Assembly: GCA_018820395.1 (NCBI GenBank)
Contig: JAHJOG010000206.1
Location: 1-52,977 of the forward strand
Source of the DNA: Gammaproteobacteria bacterium
Lineage (GTDB): Bacteria; Pseudomonadota; Gammaproteobacteria; Burkholderiales; Burkholderiaceae_C
DNA length: 52,977 nucleotides
Reading direction: 5' to 3'
Numbering within the stretch: position 1 is the first letter of the stretch; each line of letters opens with the position of its first letter. The notes under the pieces were generated by a model. That model was not told the origin of the DNA. It did no database searches and saw nothing but the letters and a program-made list of their open reading frames with translations. Positions 7,956 to 16,310 of this stretch are shown one piece after another. The position numbers and the translations under genes were made by a program.

Positions 7956-8023
7956 TGCGGCAGAGGACTCCAACCCCGACAATGACCGATCGATCCTGCC
8001 GGGATCAGTGAACCTCTGTGCCA

Positions 8024-8356
8024 ATGCGATATTTCTTTACGACATTGCCAGTGATTGCCTCGATGGCGATTGCCTCGACGATTTCGGCCCAACCCGCGGT
8101 GCCACCCGAGACACCCTGTGCGCAGCGAAGCGCGCTGGAGCGCGACATGGAGGTTGCGAGGTCGAAGGGGCAGATGCTTCGGCGGCAGCGCCTGGAAAGG
8201 CAAGTTGAGCAACTTAGGTCGTACTGCAACGACGCAGGCTCGACTCTGACGCATGGCGAACAGGTCGAGCGCCAACAGAAAGTCGTCTCGGAACTTGAAC
8301 GCGAACTGAGCGATGCCAGGGAGGTGTTGAACCGGCTTCTGACAAAAGCTCCCTAG
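8024..8356 (+). CDS. DUF1090 family periplasmic protein (YqjC-like)
   Basis: The 110-residue protein has a short Sec signal (about residues 1-22, ending ISAQP). The mature part is a helical, charged domain with two cysteines (ETPCAQRSALERDME and RSYCNDAGSTLTHGEQ) in the spacing of DUF1090/YqjC proteins, followed by a long amphipathic helix that repeats VVSELERELSDAREVL. The in-frame GTG at 8018 would add only two residues. In enterobacteria yqjC is linked to stress, without a known mechanism. There is no operon partner: the next gene runs the other way. Confidence 0.72.
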   Translation: MRYFFTTLPVIASMAIASTISAQPAVPPETPCAQRSALERDMEVARSKGQMLRRQRLERQVEQLRSYCNDAGSTLTHGEQVERQQKVVSELERELSDAREVLNRLLTKAP

Positions 8357-8427
8357 GGTCCGAGTCTCACAAGTGTCTTGCAGGCTTCGGCAACCGCGGC
8401 TTCCTCACGTGTGATCGAGCGGGTCGA

Positions 8428-8667
8428 TCAGTACTGGCTGGACGCGCCCAGTTCACCGCGCACTGTCGAGCGCATCATTCGGCGTTGGTATCGCGCTTCT
8501 TCCTTGGAGGCCTTTCGATCGACGATGACGAAGGCAAGGACGAGTCCAAGGGCCGCCGCTCCAAAGAGTGCATCGGCTATTCCGTGTGAGTGACCGTAAA
8601 GCAGTGAAGCCGTTCCGGCTGCCGCTGTCGCTGCGGCTCCTCCGAGGATGTGTTTTGTTTTCATCAT
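8428..8667 (-). CDS. Hypothetical small membrane protein
   Basis: From the ATG at 8667 the frame gives 79 residues, starting MMKTKHILGG. A glycine/alanine-rich stretch (residues 8-24) and a strong hydrophobic helix (ADALFGAAALGLVLAFVIV) suggest one or two membrane passes, and a basic tail (RRMMRSTVRG) likely lies in the cytoplasm. The frame is open further upstream to 8802, but that part is not protein-like. I recognise no family. It is convergent with the DUF1090 gene. Confidence 0.45.
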   Translation of the reverse strand: MMKTKHILGGAAATAAAGTASLLYGHSHGIADALFGAAALGLVLAFVIVDRKASKEEARYQRRMMRSTVRGELGASSQY

Positions 8668-8845
8668 CGGGTATCGGATGACGCTGGTGGTGCGGGCGTA
8701 GTCAGACAGGCCCATCGTCGGTAGTCCATTGCGGGGCCTGCAAACCATCGCGCGTTTCGGGACGAACCAAGCGACAGTCTGGGCTTGCCGGCGCACAACC
8801 AACAGTCTCGCAATAGCGCAAGGCGCCAGCCTTGGCGCGGTGCTC

Positions 8846-9106
8846 TTAACCGAGAGCGAGCGCGGGCGAACGCGTTAAACGCAGTCGGCCGTCCATGGTC
8901 TGATACTCGCCGCTTTCGCGGGACAAGAGCGCTCGCTCGTCCATCAAGGCATAGGCCTTCGAAATTTCCACGGGCGCGTGGGGCTTGGCCACGAAGCCGA
9001 TCCTTACCTGATAGGTTGTGCTTTCGACGACAGTCCAGGGCCTTCCCTGGCTGTCCATTGCCGTAAAGCGATCGGTCTCGCGCACGATTTGTTCATATGT
9101 GGCCAT
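8846..9106 (-). CDS. Hypothetical 86-residue protein
   Basis: The ATG at 9106 opens a frame beginning MATYEQIVRETDRF, with a beta-rich middle (GRPWTVVESTTYQVRIGF) and a final RLRLTRS. The composition is that of a small soluble protein; there is no signal or membrane segment. The text is more protein-like than the upstream extension to 9271, which is rich in cysteine and arginine and unlikely to be translated. No family is recognised; the function is unknown. Confidence 0.5.
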   Translation of the reverse strand: MATYEQIVRETDRFTAMDSQGRPWTVVESTTYQVRIGFVAKPHAPVEISKAYALMDERALLSRESGEYQTMDGRLRLTRSPALALG

Positions 9107-9153
9107 GCGCAGAGCATCTGCCGCCTCCAGGCATGACCACTGACAACAAGCAA

Positions 9154-9169
9154 CCTGCATTGATGCAGG
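9154..9169. repeat. 16-base perfect palindrome in the 9107-9376 gap
   Basis: CCTGCAT (9154-9160) and ATGCAGG (9163-9169) are exact inverted repeats around TG, 48 bases upstream of the hypothetical gene starting at 9106. It has the size and symmetry of a repressor site. It is the only structure I can support in the 270 bases between 9107 and 9376. Confidence 0.4.
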
Positions 9170-9376
9170 ACGGGGCGCCGCTCTCGAGCGCGAGCATGAC
9201 AAGGCGCCAACCACCGATGCGGGCCCCCTTCCTGCAAAGCGCAGCACATTCAGTTTCCTGTCACGTGGCAACAGCCGCAGCGGCTGACCTGCCGATCAGG
9301 GCGCAGCGCACCGCTACAGGGACGTAGACCGCGACCCATCCGATTTGACGGTACACCATGCTGCTGGCGTCAAGAT

Positions 9377-10525
9377 CTACTTCACCTGCGGGTTGACCGC
9401 GAGCACGGCGTCGGTTTTGCGCCAGTTGCCAGACAGAAAGCGCTGCCCTGGCTTCTCCACCAATAGGTAGCTTACGGACGCGATCAGAAACAAGACCGGG
9501 AAAAAGACAACCTCCGGTACAGCGGGCCAACCAAGCGTCGCCACAAAAACCTTGATGAGAATCTGGTGCAGCATGTAGATGGAAAAACTGATCTCCCCAA
9601 GAAACATCACCGGCCTCCACGAAAGTGAGCGGGCCAATGCGCCGCGACTCGATGCGAATATTCCAATGAGCAGGGCGAACACCCAACAAGACCCAGCCGG
9701 ACCAAAATAGAGTTGGGCATAGTTGCTTAGCACCTGCGAATAGATGTGGCTGCCGGCATAGCCCAACCAGAACACACACAGCGCCAAGACGCCGACCTCC
9801 AGAAGCGTCCACGCAAATGGCGAAAGTTGCCTCGGCCTGACGTACTTGTTCCAGACAACCCATGTCGACATACCGAGTACGAACTCGAAAATTCGCATCA
9901 CGGGGCTGGGATAACTGGCGAAATAAGCGGTAGCTTGATTGAAGTTTTCGCTGGAGATCGGAAGGTCTGAAAGTCTCAGGATCAGAAGCAGTGCCGAAGC
10001 CATCACAGCAGTGCCCAGCAGCTTCCATCCCCAGGTGCGCTCGATATTGACCAGCAGCAGCGGAAAGGCCAGGTAGAAGAAAAACTCTGTCGAGATGCTC
10101 CACGACACCGCGTTCCACGAGAAGGTGTAGGCAAGGAACGGAAAAATCGAATGGACGAGCGCGAGGTTGAAGCCAAGCACGACCCACTTGTCGAAAATAC
10201 CCGGGCCGTCGAATGTGATGGATCCCTCAGGAACAGCGGAAACCAGAAAGACAATGGCCAGAACGTGCACGGGCCATAACCTTGCGAATCTGGCTCGGAC
10301 AAACGACCCATAGGGCGGCATTGCCTTGGTGCTGTAGACGTGAGTCAGGATGAAGCCCGACAGCACGAAAAAGAAACTCACCCCCTGAAACATCGTTTCC
10401 GGCGCATGTTGCAGCCAGCTCCAGTGCAGCACGTTGCGCGAGTGGTGCACGATGATCATCAACGCTGCAAAGAACCGAAGGCTGGTGAGGCATTTGAGGT
10501 CTTCGACGAGCTGGTTTTCTTTCAC
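9377..10525 (-). CDS. Acyltransferase family 3 membrane protein
   Basis: The 382-residue protein has about ten hydrophobic helices and the start expected of the Acyl_transf_3 family: LTSLRFFAALMIIVHHSR, with the conserved histidine of helix 1, then FFFVLSGFILTHVY and an arginine-rich RARFARLWPVH loop. Relatives (OafA, NodX) move acetyl or other acyl groups onto surface sugars or lipids. No polysaccharide genes lie beside it. Its DNA is visibly more AT-rich than the genes around it, with runs such as GAAAAAGACAA, so it may have come by transfer. The acceptor is unknown. Confidence 0.9.
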   Translation of the reverse strand: MKENQLVEDLKCLTSLRFFAALMIIVHHSRNVLHWSWLQHAPETMFQGVSFFFVLSGFILTHVYSTKAMPPYGSFVRARFARLWPVHVLAIVFLVSAVPEGSITFDGPGIFDKWVVLGFNLALVHSIFPFLAYTFSWNAVSWSISTEFFFYLAFPLLLVNIERTWGWKLLGTAVMASALLLILRLSDLPISSENFNQATAYFASYPSPVMRIFEFVLGMSTWVVWNKYVRPRQLSPFAWTLLEVGVLALCVFWLGYAGSHIYSQVLSNYAQLYFGPAGSCWVFALLIGIFASSRGALARSLSWRPVMFLGEISFSIYMLHQILIKVFVATLGWPAVPEVVFFPVLFLIASVSYLLVEKPGQRFLSGNWRKTDAVLAVNPQVK

Positions 10526-10628
10526 TCGAGGAGTTTATCGACTTCGCGCCCCCGAAGCGTGCGGTCGGCAAAGCTGGCAGGTGCCCATGTCGCGCTCGGA
10601 ATGAGCAGGCTACTCGTAGCCACGGCGC

Positions 10629-11618
10629 TCAGGGCGCCAGGTACTTCTTGAGGATCCCGGCCCCCACCGTGTACTTGGGATCGACGAAGTTGCCGAGCCG
10701 CACCTTGCCGCACTGGCTCAGCATCATGTAGGCGTCCCACTTGTCGTAGCCGAACTCGGCTTCCATCCACAGAATGAGTTCCTTGTAGGCGATGCGGGTC
10801 GCGTCTTCGAGTGGCCGGGCGCTGCCGATGGCGAGGATCATCTCTTCGTTCTCGAGGCGCGGCCATTCGAGCTTCCAGCCCTTGATGACGTCCACGCGGA
10901 TGGTCGTGGTGCTGGGGTATTCGACGGCCGTGCCGCACACCTCGCCGTCGCCCTGGCAGGCGTGCGCGTCGCCGATGAAGAGTCGGCCGCCTTCGGTGCG
11001 CACGGGCAGGTAGGTGATGCTGCCCGGCCCCATGTCCGGCAGGTCCATGTTGCCGCCGTGCTGGTCGGGGGTGAGGCTGTTGATGGAGTCGATCTCGGGC
11101 GAGCAGCTGAGCGTGCCGATGTGCGGCCGGTACGGCAGCGTGACGCGCTTGCTCCAGTACACGCCCTCTTCGTCGACGTCGATCTTGCGCACCTTCTCGG
11201 GCAGCGATTCGGCCAGGAGCGCCGTGAACGCGGTGCCGCTCAGCGCGCCGAAATCCGGAATCATGCAGCAGGTGCCGCGCGGGTTCGGGCCGCGCGGCGC
11301 CATCGACTCGATGTACACGGCGATGGTGTCGCCGGGCATGGCGCCCTCGATCATGATCGGCCCGTTCTGCGGGTTGACGAAAGGCATGGTCAGCACCTTC
11401 GACGGCAGGTCCTGCTCGGTGTTGACCTTGCCGTTGAAGGCGTCGCGCGTCTCGACCACGATGCGGTCGCCCGGCTGCACGGTGAGCACCGGCGCTGAAT
11501 ACGGACCGATCGTGAAATGGAAGGTGCCTTGCGCGGCCTCGTTGAGGTCGTGCGTCGTGGCCGAGGCACCGCGCGCGACGCCCCGCGTGTTCATGATGGA
11601 TGTGTCGAGCCAGCTCAT
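10629..11618 (-). CDS. Acetamidase/formamidase family protein
   Basis: The 329-residue protein belongs to the FmdA/AmdA family: a beta-rich metal-dependent amidase fold with VQPGDRIVVETRDAF near the start, the acidic metal-site segment GDAHACQGDGEVCGTAVE, and the C-terminal helix MLSQCGKVRLGNFVDPKY. Members split formamide or acetamide to ammonia and the acid. It is the last gene of the amide operon, 25 bases after the ATPase gene, and the pairing of an FmdA-like enzyme with an Urt/Liv-like importer recalls the fmd cluster of Methylophilus. The exact amide is not known. Confidence 0.92.
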   Translation of the reverse strand: MSWLDTSIMNTRGVARGASATTHDLNEAAQGTFHFTIGPYSAPVLTVQPGDRIVVETRDAFNGKVNTEQDLPSKVLTMPFVNPQNGPIMIEGAMPGDTIAVYIESMAPRGPNPRGTCCMIPDFGALSGTAFTALLAESLPEKVRKIDVDEEGVYWSKRVTLPYRPHIGTLSCSPEIDSINSLTPDQHGGNMDLPDMGPGSITYLPVRTEGGRLFIGDAHACQGDGEVCGTAVEYPSTTTIRVDVIKGWKLEWPRLENEEMILAIGSARPLEDATRIAYKELILWMEAEFGYDKWDAYMMLSQCGKVRLGNFVDPKYTVGAGILKKYLAP

Positions 11619-11643
11619 GGTGTTCTCCGGGTGGTTGTCGCGT

Positions 11644-12354
11644 TCAGATCATCAGGTGGTTGCGCACCGACTGTGCATTCATGTGGCCCGGCTCGATGTG
11701 GCCGACCACGCGGCCTTTTTCCATCACGTAGGCCCGCTCGCCCACGTCGAGGATGGTGTCGAGGTTCTGCTCGACGAAGAAGATCGTGGTGCCCAGGTCG
11801 CGCCGGATCGAGCGCAGCACGTCGCAGATCAGTTGGACGATCGACGGCTGGATGCCTTCCGACGGCTCGTCCAGCAGCATCAACGCCGGGTTGCCGATCA
11901 AGGCGCGGCCGATGGCCAGCTGCTGCTGCTCGCCGCCGGACATGGTGCCGGCCAGCTGGTTGCGACGTTCCGCCAAACGCGGAAAGTACTGATACACCAG
12001 CTCGGGCTGCTTCTTGCCCTTGGGGCCGCCGACGAGCTCGCCGACCATGAGGTTCTCGGCCACTGTCATGCGCGGAAACACCTCGCGCCCCTGCGGCACG
12101 TAGCCGACGCCGCGCCGTGCGCGGGCATCGCTCGGCAGCGTGGCGATGTCGCTGCCAAGAAGACGGATGCTGCCGGCGCGCGTGCGCAACAAGCCCATCA
12201 GGCAGCGCATCGTGGTCGTCTTGCCGACGCCGTTGCGGCCGATGAGCGCGACGATCTCGCCCTTGCCGACGCGCAGGTCCACGCCTTGAAGAATGGGCGT
12301 CGCGCCGTAGCTGGCCTGCAGGCCGCTGACTTCGAGCACGGTTTCAGTGGTCAT
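11644..12354 (-). CDS. HAAT-type ABC transporter ATP-binding protein (LivF/UrtE-like)
   Basis: The 236-residue ATPase has Walker A GRNGVGKTTT, the signature MSGGEQQQLAIGRAL, Walker B LMLLDEPSEG and a switch histidine region (EQNLD replaces the usual EH). It fits the LivF/UrtE branch, which lacks the C-terminal extension of LivG. It pairs with the ATPase encoded directly upstream, whose 3' end overlaps this gene by 11 bases, to drive import of an amide, urea or amino acid. Confidence 0.93.
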   Translation of the reverse strand: MTTETVLEVSGLQASYGATPILQGVDLRVGKGEIVALIGRNGVGKTTTMRCLMGLLRTRAGSIRLLGSDIATLPSDARARRGVGYVPQGREVFPRMTVAENLMVGELVGGPKGKKQPELVYQYFPRLAERRNQLAGTMSGGEQQQLAIGRALIGNPALMLLDEPSEGIQPSIVQLICDVLRSIRRDLGTTIFFVEQNLDTILDVGERAYVMEKGRVVGHIEPGHMNAQSVRNHLMI

Positions 12355-13066
12355 GCGTCTTGCCCAGGTAGATTTCGGCGACGCCCGGGTCGGCGATCAC
12401 CTCGGCCATGGAGCCTTCGGCGAACACCTTGCCGAAATGCAGCACGGTCACGCGCTGCGCGATCTGCCGGATGAAGGCCATGTCGTGCTCGACCACCAGC
12501 ACCGTCATGCCTTCGGCGTTGAGACGCTGGATCAGTTCGCCGGTCTTGAAGGTCTCCTCGGGCGAGAGACCCGCGGTGGGCTCGTCCATGAGCAGCAGCA
12601 CCGGCTTGAGCGCGACCGCCATGCCGATCTCCAGCCACTGCTGCTGGCCGTGCGCCAGCGCGCCGGCCGGCTTGGTCGCGTCGGCGGCGAGGTCGAGCAG
12701 CTCGAGCAGCCGCTCTTCCTCGTTCGCCAGATCGGCACCGCGCACGTGGTGCTGCAGCGCGATGTGGATGTTCTGGCGAACCGGCAGTTCCTTGAAGACG
12801 CTGGGCGTCTGCATCTTGATGCTCATGCCCTGCTTGACGCGCTCGTAAGGGCGCTTGCGGGTGACGTCGGTGTCGAGGAACTCGATGGTGCCCGAGCTCG
12901 CCTCGTGCGTGCCGACCACCAGCTTGAAGAAGGTGCTCTTGCCGGCGCCGTTGGGGCCGATCAGGCAGTGGATGTCGCCGCGGTTCACGACCAGGTCGAC
13001 GTCGGACACGGCAGCGTGCCCGCCGAAGTGCTTGGACAGGCCGACGGTCTTCAGCACCGCGCTCAT
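12344..13066 (-). CDS. HAAT-type ABC transporter ATP-binding protein (LivG/UrtD-like)
   Basis: The 240-residue ATPase has Walker A GPNGAGKSTFFK, Walker B LLLMDEPTAG, switch region VVEHDM and a signature written LAHGQQQWLEIGM. That form is closer to UrtD (LSHGQKQWLEIGM) than to the LivG of amino-acid importers, and so favours a urea/amide substrate. The ATG overlaps the stop of the permease gene upstream (ATGA at 13066-13063). The frame is open far upstream, but only this part is real. Confidence 0.93.
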   Translation of the reverse strand: MSAVLKTVGLSKHFGGHAAVSDVDLVVNRGDIHCLIGPNGAGKSTFFKLVVGTHEASSGTIEFLDTDVTRKRPYERVKQGMSIKMQTPSVFKELPVRQNIHIALQHHVRGADLANEEERLLELLDLAADATKPAGALAHGQQQWLEIGMAVALKPVLLLMDEPTAGLSPEETFKTGELIQRLNAEGMTVLVVEHDMAFIRQIAQRVTVLHFGKVFAEGSMAEVIADPGVAEIYLGKTHDH

Positions 13067-14127
13067 GCGCTGCGCTCCTGCGGCGCGAGCCGCGGCGCGG
13101 GGCGGCGCAGCAGCCGGCCGACCAGCTGCGTGATGCCGATGACAAAGCCCTGCGGCGCCAGCATCACCGTGCACAGCAGCAACACGCCCATCAGCAGCAA
13201 GGCAGCCTGCTGGCTGTAGACCGTGAGCGTCTGGAACACCAGCAGGATGATGAAGGAGCCCGCCAGCGTGGCCGTGATGTCGCCGCGGCCCGAGAACGCG
13301 ACCCAGACGATGGGCATCGCCGCGGCCGGAAGCCCCACGCTGGCCGGCGTGATGAACTGGCCCCACGAGGTGTAGAGCACGCCGCTCAGGCCGGCGAGCG
13401 TGGAGCCGATCACGAAGGTGGCGAGTTGGTACTTGCGGATGTCGTAGCCCAGCAGCTCGGCGCGCTGCGGGTCTTCGCGCACGGCCACCACCACGTTGCC
13501 GAAGCGCGAGTTGAGCAGCATGCGCAGCCCCAGGTAGACGATGACGATCAGCGCAAGCACCAGGTAGTAGAGCGCCGTGCCTTCGAACATCAGCGGCTGG
13601 TCGTCCTTCCACGGGATGTTGAGCGGGAACATGTCCTTCATGCCGTTGAAGCCGTTGAGCCGCGCGCTGCCGATGCGCCATTCGGGGCCTGCCGTCTGCC
13701 CGAGGAAGAAGGCCAGCACCAGCGTCGCCGACAGCGTGACGATGCCGAAGAACACTCCGCCGACCCGACCCCAGATCATGAAGTAGCCGAGCACGGCTGC
13801 CGCGATGGCAGCGAGCGCCAGTGCGATGGCGAGCGCCAGGAAGGTGGTGCCGTTCTCGCCGCCGAGGTTGATCGCCAGCACGCCGTAGCCGTAGCCGGCG
13901 ATGCCGAAGAAAAAGGTCTGGCCGAAAGACATCATTCCGCCATAGCCCCACACCAGGCACAGGCCCATGGCCATGAAGACCCAGATCAGCAGGTAGGCGG
14001 TGTTGCCCACGTCGTACGAATCGGCGAAAAAGGGGTAGACCGCGGCGCCGATCAGGATGAGGAGAAAGCCGACCCAGAACGCGCGGCCGGTGCCGAGCGT
14101 CTGGGGGCCGTTGAGAAGTCGAAGCAT
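13063..14127 (-). CDS. HAAT-type ABC transporter permease (LivM/UrtC-like)
   Basis: The 354-residue membrane protein has eight or more hydrophobic helices and the LivM/UrtC landmarks GYGGMMSFGQTFFFGIAGY and the EAA-like cytoplasmic loop with VVAVREDPQRAELLGYD. It forms the channel together with the LivH-like permease. It lies 22 bases after that gene and overlaps the next by four bases. The basic tail RRPAPRLAPQERSA is likely cytoplasmic. Confidence 0.93.
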   Translation of the reverse strand: MLRLLNGPQTLGTGRAFWVGFLLILIGAAVYPFFADSYDVGNTAYLLIWVFMAMGLCLVWGYGGMMSFGQTFFFGIAGYGYGVLAINLGGENGTTFLALAIALALAAIAAAVLGYFMIWGRVGGVFFGIVTLSATLVLAFFLGQTAGPEWRIGSARLNGFNGMKDMFPLNIPWKDDQPLMFEGTALYYLVLALIVIVYLGLRMLLNSRFGNVVVAVREDPQRAELLGYDIRKYQLATFVIGSTLAGLSGVLYTSWGQFITPASVGLPAAAMPIVWVAFSGRGDITATLAGSFIILLVFQTLTVYSQQAALLLMGVLLLCTVMLAPQGFVIGITQLVGRLLRRPAPRLAPQERSA

Positions 14128-14149
14128 GTCGTCGAGGTCCTTGGATCGT

Positions 14150-15016
14150 TCAGCGGGTGCGGCGGCCGAAGTAGCCGGAGAGTCCTTCGGGCAAGAGGCG
14201 GATCACGACGATCACCGCCAGCAGCATGCCGATCTGGCCGATGATCTGGCCGCCCCAGCCGTTGAGCGCGGTGCGCACCCCGGCCAGCAGGATGCCGGCC
14301 GGCGCGGTGCCCAAAAGCACGTTGGCCCCGCCCACCACCACCGTGACGAAACTCTCGACCAGAAAGCTCGCGCCCATGGTCGGGATCAGCGTCATCGTCG
14401 GCGCGTACATGGCGCCGCACAGGCCAGCCAGCGCCGCGCCGATGCCGAAGCTCAGCGCGTACACGTTGCCCACCCGCACGCCGGTGGCCTGCGCGATGGC
14501 GGCGTTCTGCATCGTCGCCCGCGCATGCACGCCGAAGCGCGTGCGCATGAAGATGAAGTAGATCGCCGCGAGCACCGCCACCGCCACGGCGAAGAGCACC
14601 ATGCGGTACACCGAGAAGGTGTAGTCGCCGACCGTGAAGCTGCCCGCCGGGGTGCCCACGCCCGCGAGCGACGAGCCGAAGACCAGCAGCATGCCCTGCG
14701 TCACGATGAGGCTCAGCCCCCAGGTCGCGAGCAGCGAATCGGTCGGCCGCTTGTAGAGCTTGCGCACGATCGACCATTCGACCGCGACGCCGATCAGCCC
14801 CGCCGCCAGCATGCCGCACAGCTGCGCCAGCGGCAGCGGAAAGCCGCCATGCACCAGGCCCACGGTGACGTAGGCCCCGCACATGATGAACTCCCCGTGC
14901 GCCATGTTGATGACGCCCATCATCCCGAAGACGATGGCCAGGCCCGCTGCGGAAAGGATCAGGAACGCGAAGACGTCGGCGAACTGATAGAGGAACGAGA
15001 AGACTTCGGCGAACAC
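14150..15016 (-). CDS. HAAT-type ABC transporter permease (LivH/UrtB-like)
   Basis: The 288-residue protein has the LivH pattern: GLAIVFGMMGVINMAHGEF near the start, the RATMQNAAIAQATGV loop that meets the ATPase, and a C-terminal run of helices with GGANVLLGT. It forms the second half of the membrane channel. It is read 9 bases after the stop of the binding-protein gene, so both are in one transcript. Confidence 0.93.
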   Translation of the reverse strand: MFAEVFSFLYQFADVFAFLILSAAGLAIVFGMMGVINMAHGEFIMCGAYVTVGLVHGGFPLPLAQLCGMLAAGLIGVAVEWSIVRKLYKRPTDSLLATWGLSLIVTQGMLLVFGSSLAGVGTPAGSFTVGDYTFSVYRMVLFAVAVAVLAAIYFIFMRTRFGVHARATMQNAAIAQATGVRVGNVYALSFGIGAALAGLCGAMYAPTMTLIPTMGASFLVESFVTVVVGGANVLLGTAPAGILLAGVRTALNGWGGQIIGQIGMLLAVIVVIRLLPEGLSGYFGRRTR

Positions 15017-15025
15017 CGCAACAAC

Positions 15026-16261
15026 CTACATCTTCTTCGGCAGATCGGACGGCGTGTACTGCTTGCGATCGTTCTTCTTGGTCAGGTCGCAGCCAATCTG
15101 GCCGAGCCAGTAGGGCTGGATGGTTCCGTAGTCCTTGAGCACCTTGACGGCGTGCTTGTCGTCCACGGCGATCAGGCGCATGCGGTGCGAGGTGTGCTGG
15201 CTCTTCGGGTCGATGCAGACCTGGCCTTCGGGCGCCTCGATGCAGGCCTTGCCGGTCGCGATCACCTTGCGCATGTCGGCGAGCTTGGTCGACTTGGCCT
15301 GCTCGACCAGCGCCTTGTACATGTAGATGCCGGTGTAGGCGTTGTAGCCCATGTCGTTGATGTAGGGCTCGTTGGGGAACTTGGCCTTCCAGCGCTTCTT
15401 GAATGCGTCCGCTTCGGGCGTGTCGATCTCCTCGAACCAGTTGGCGGCCGCGTGCATGCGGTTGAGCGCCGGTGGTGCGAAGCGCTTGTGCTCGAAGCCC
15501 AGCATGACCTTGATCGACGAGCCCATCGGCAGGTTGAGCTGCGCGGCCTGCGCCTGCTCGAAGAACGAATCCTGCGCGGCCCCCACGTTGATGGTGAGGA
15601 TCCAGTCGGGCTTGGCCTTCTGGATGTTCTGGATGGTCTGCGCGAACTGCGAGACGCCGAGCGGAATGAACTCCTCGCCGACCACGGTGCCGCCGAGTTC
15701 CTTCAGGATGGTGCGGTTCCATTCCGCGGAGATCTGGCCGAAGTTGTAGTCGGCCGCGACCACGTACACCTTCTTGCCGAAGGTCTGGACCATGTAGGGG
15801 ATGAGCGTGGAGAACTGCTGCTCGGGGATCGCGCCCATGCTGATCATGTTGGCGTCGCACACGCCGCCTTCGTACTGGTTGGTATAGAAGTAAGGCGTCT
15901 GCGTCTTGTTGACGATCGGCCGCACGGCTTCGCGCGAGGCCGAGGTGATGCCGCCGATGAGCACGTCGACCTTGTCCTTGCTCAGCAGCCGGCGCGTGAA
16001 CTCCTGGTAGCGCGCGTTGTCGCCCTGCGGGTCGAGGTGGATGAGATCCAGCGGACGGCCCATGACGCCGCCGGCCTTGTTGATCTCTTCGACCGCGAGT
16101 TGCGAGCCGTGCAGCTTGGGCAGCCCGATCAAAGCGAGGTCGCCGGAGATGTCTTCCAACAGGCCGATCTTCAGTGGCTCCGCGGCGTGCGCAGGAGTGA
16201 CGGACAGTGCGGTCAGCGCGAACGCCGATGCCATTGCAGCGAGTGAGGTCCGGAGTTTCAT
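15026..16261 (-). CDS. Periplasmic amide/urea-type binding protein of the HAAT transporter
   Basis: The 411-residue protein has a Sec signal with a cut near SVTPAHA-AEP, followed by a type I periplasmic-binding fold (PLKIGLLEDISGDLALIG). It resembles UrtA/FmdD/AmiC-type receptors more than leucine receptors, for instance in the NQYEGGVCDANMISMGAIPEQQ segment. It delivers the solute to the channel encoded just downstream. Beside amidases and a formamidase the ligand is most likely a short amide or a urea derivative. The specificity is inferred from neighbours. Confidence 0.9.
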   Translation of the reverse strand: MKLRTSLAAMASAFALTALSVTPAHAAEPLKIGLLEDISGDLALIGLPKLHGSQLAVEEINKAGGVMGRPLDLIHLDPQGDNARYQEFTRRLLSKDKVDVLIGGITSASREAVRPIVNKTQTPYFYTNQYEGGVCDANMISMGAIPEQQFSTLIPYMVQTFGKKVYVVAADYNFGQISAEWNRTILKELGGTVVGEEFIPLGVSQFAQTIQNIQKAKPDWILTINVGAAQDSFFEQAQAAQLNLPMGSSIKVMLGFEHKRFAPPALNRMHAAANWFEEIDTPEADAFKKRWKAKFPNEPYINDMGYNAYTGIYMYKALVEQAKSTKLADMRKVIATGKACIEAPEGQVCIDPKSQHTSHRMRLIAVDDKHAVKVLKDYGTIQPYWLGQIGCDLTKKNDRKQYTPSDLPKKM

Positions 16262-16310
16262 GATGAGTTCTCGAGGTTGAAGTTGTGAAGGAAGGAACGG
16301 CGCGCGGTGC

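Noticed and set aside
14057..16246. 729-residue open frame on the plus strand opposite the transporter genes
   Set aside because: It is antisense to clear LivH-like and binding-protein genes, its sequence is low in hydrophobic order and rich in arginine, histidine and alanine, as expected of shadow frames in GC-rich DNA.
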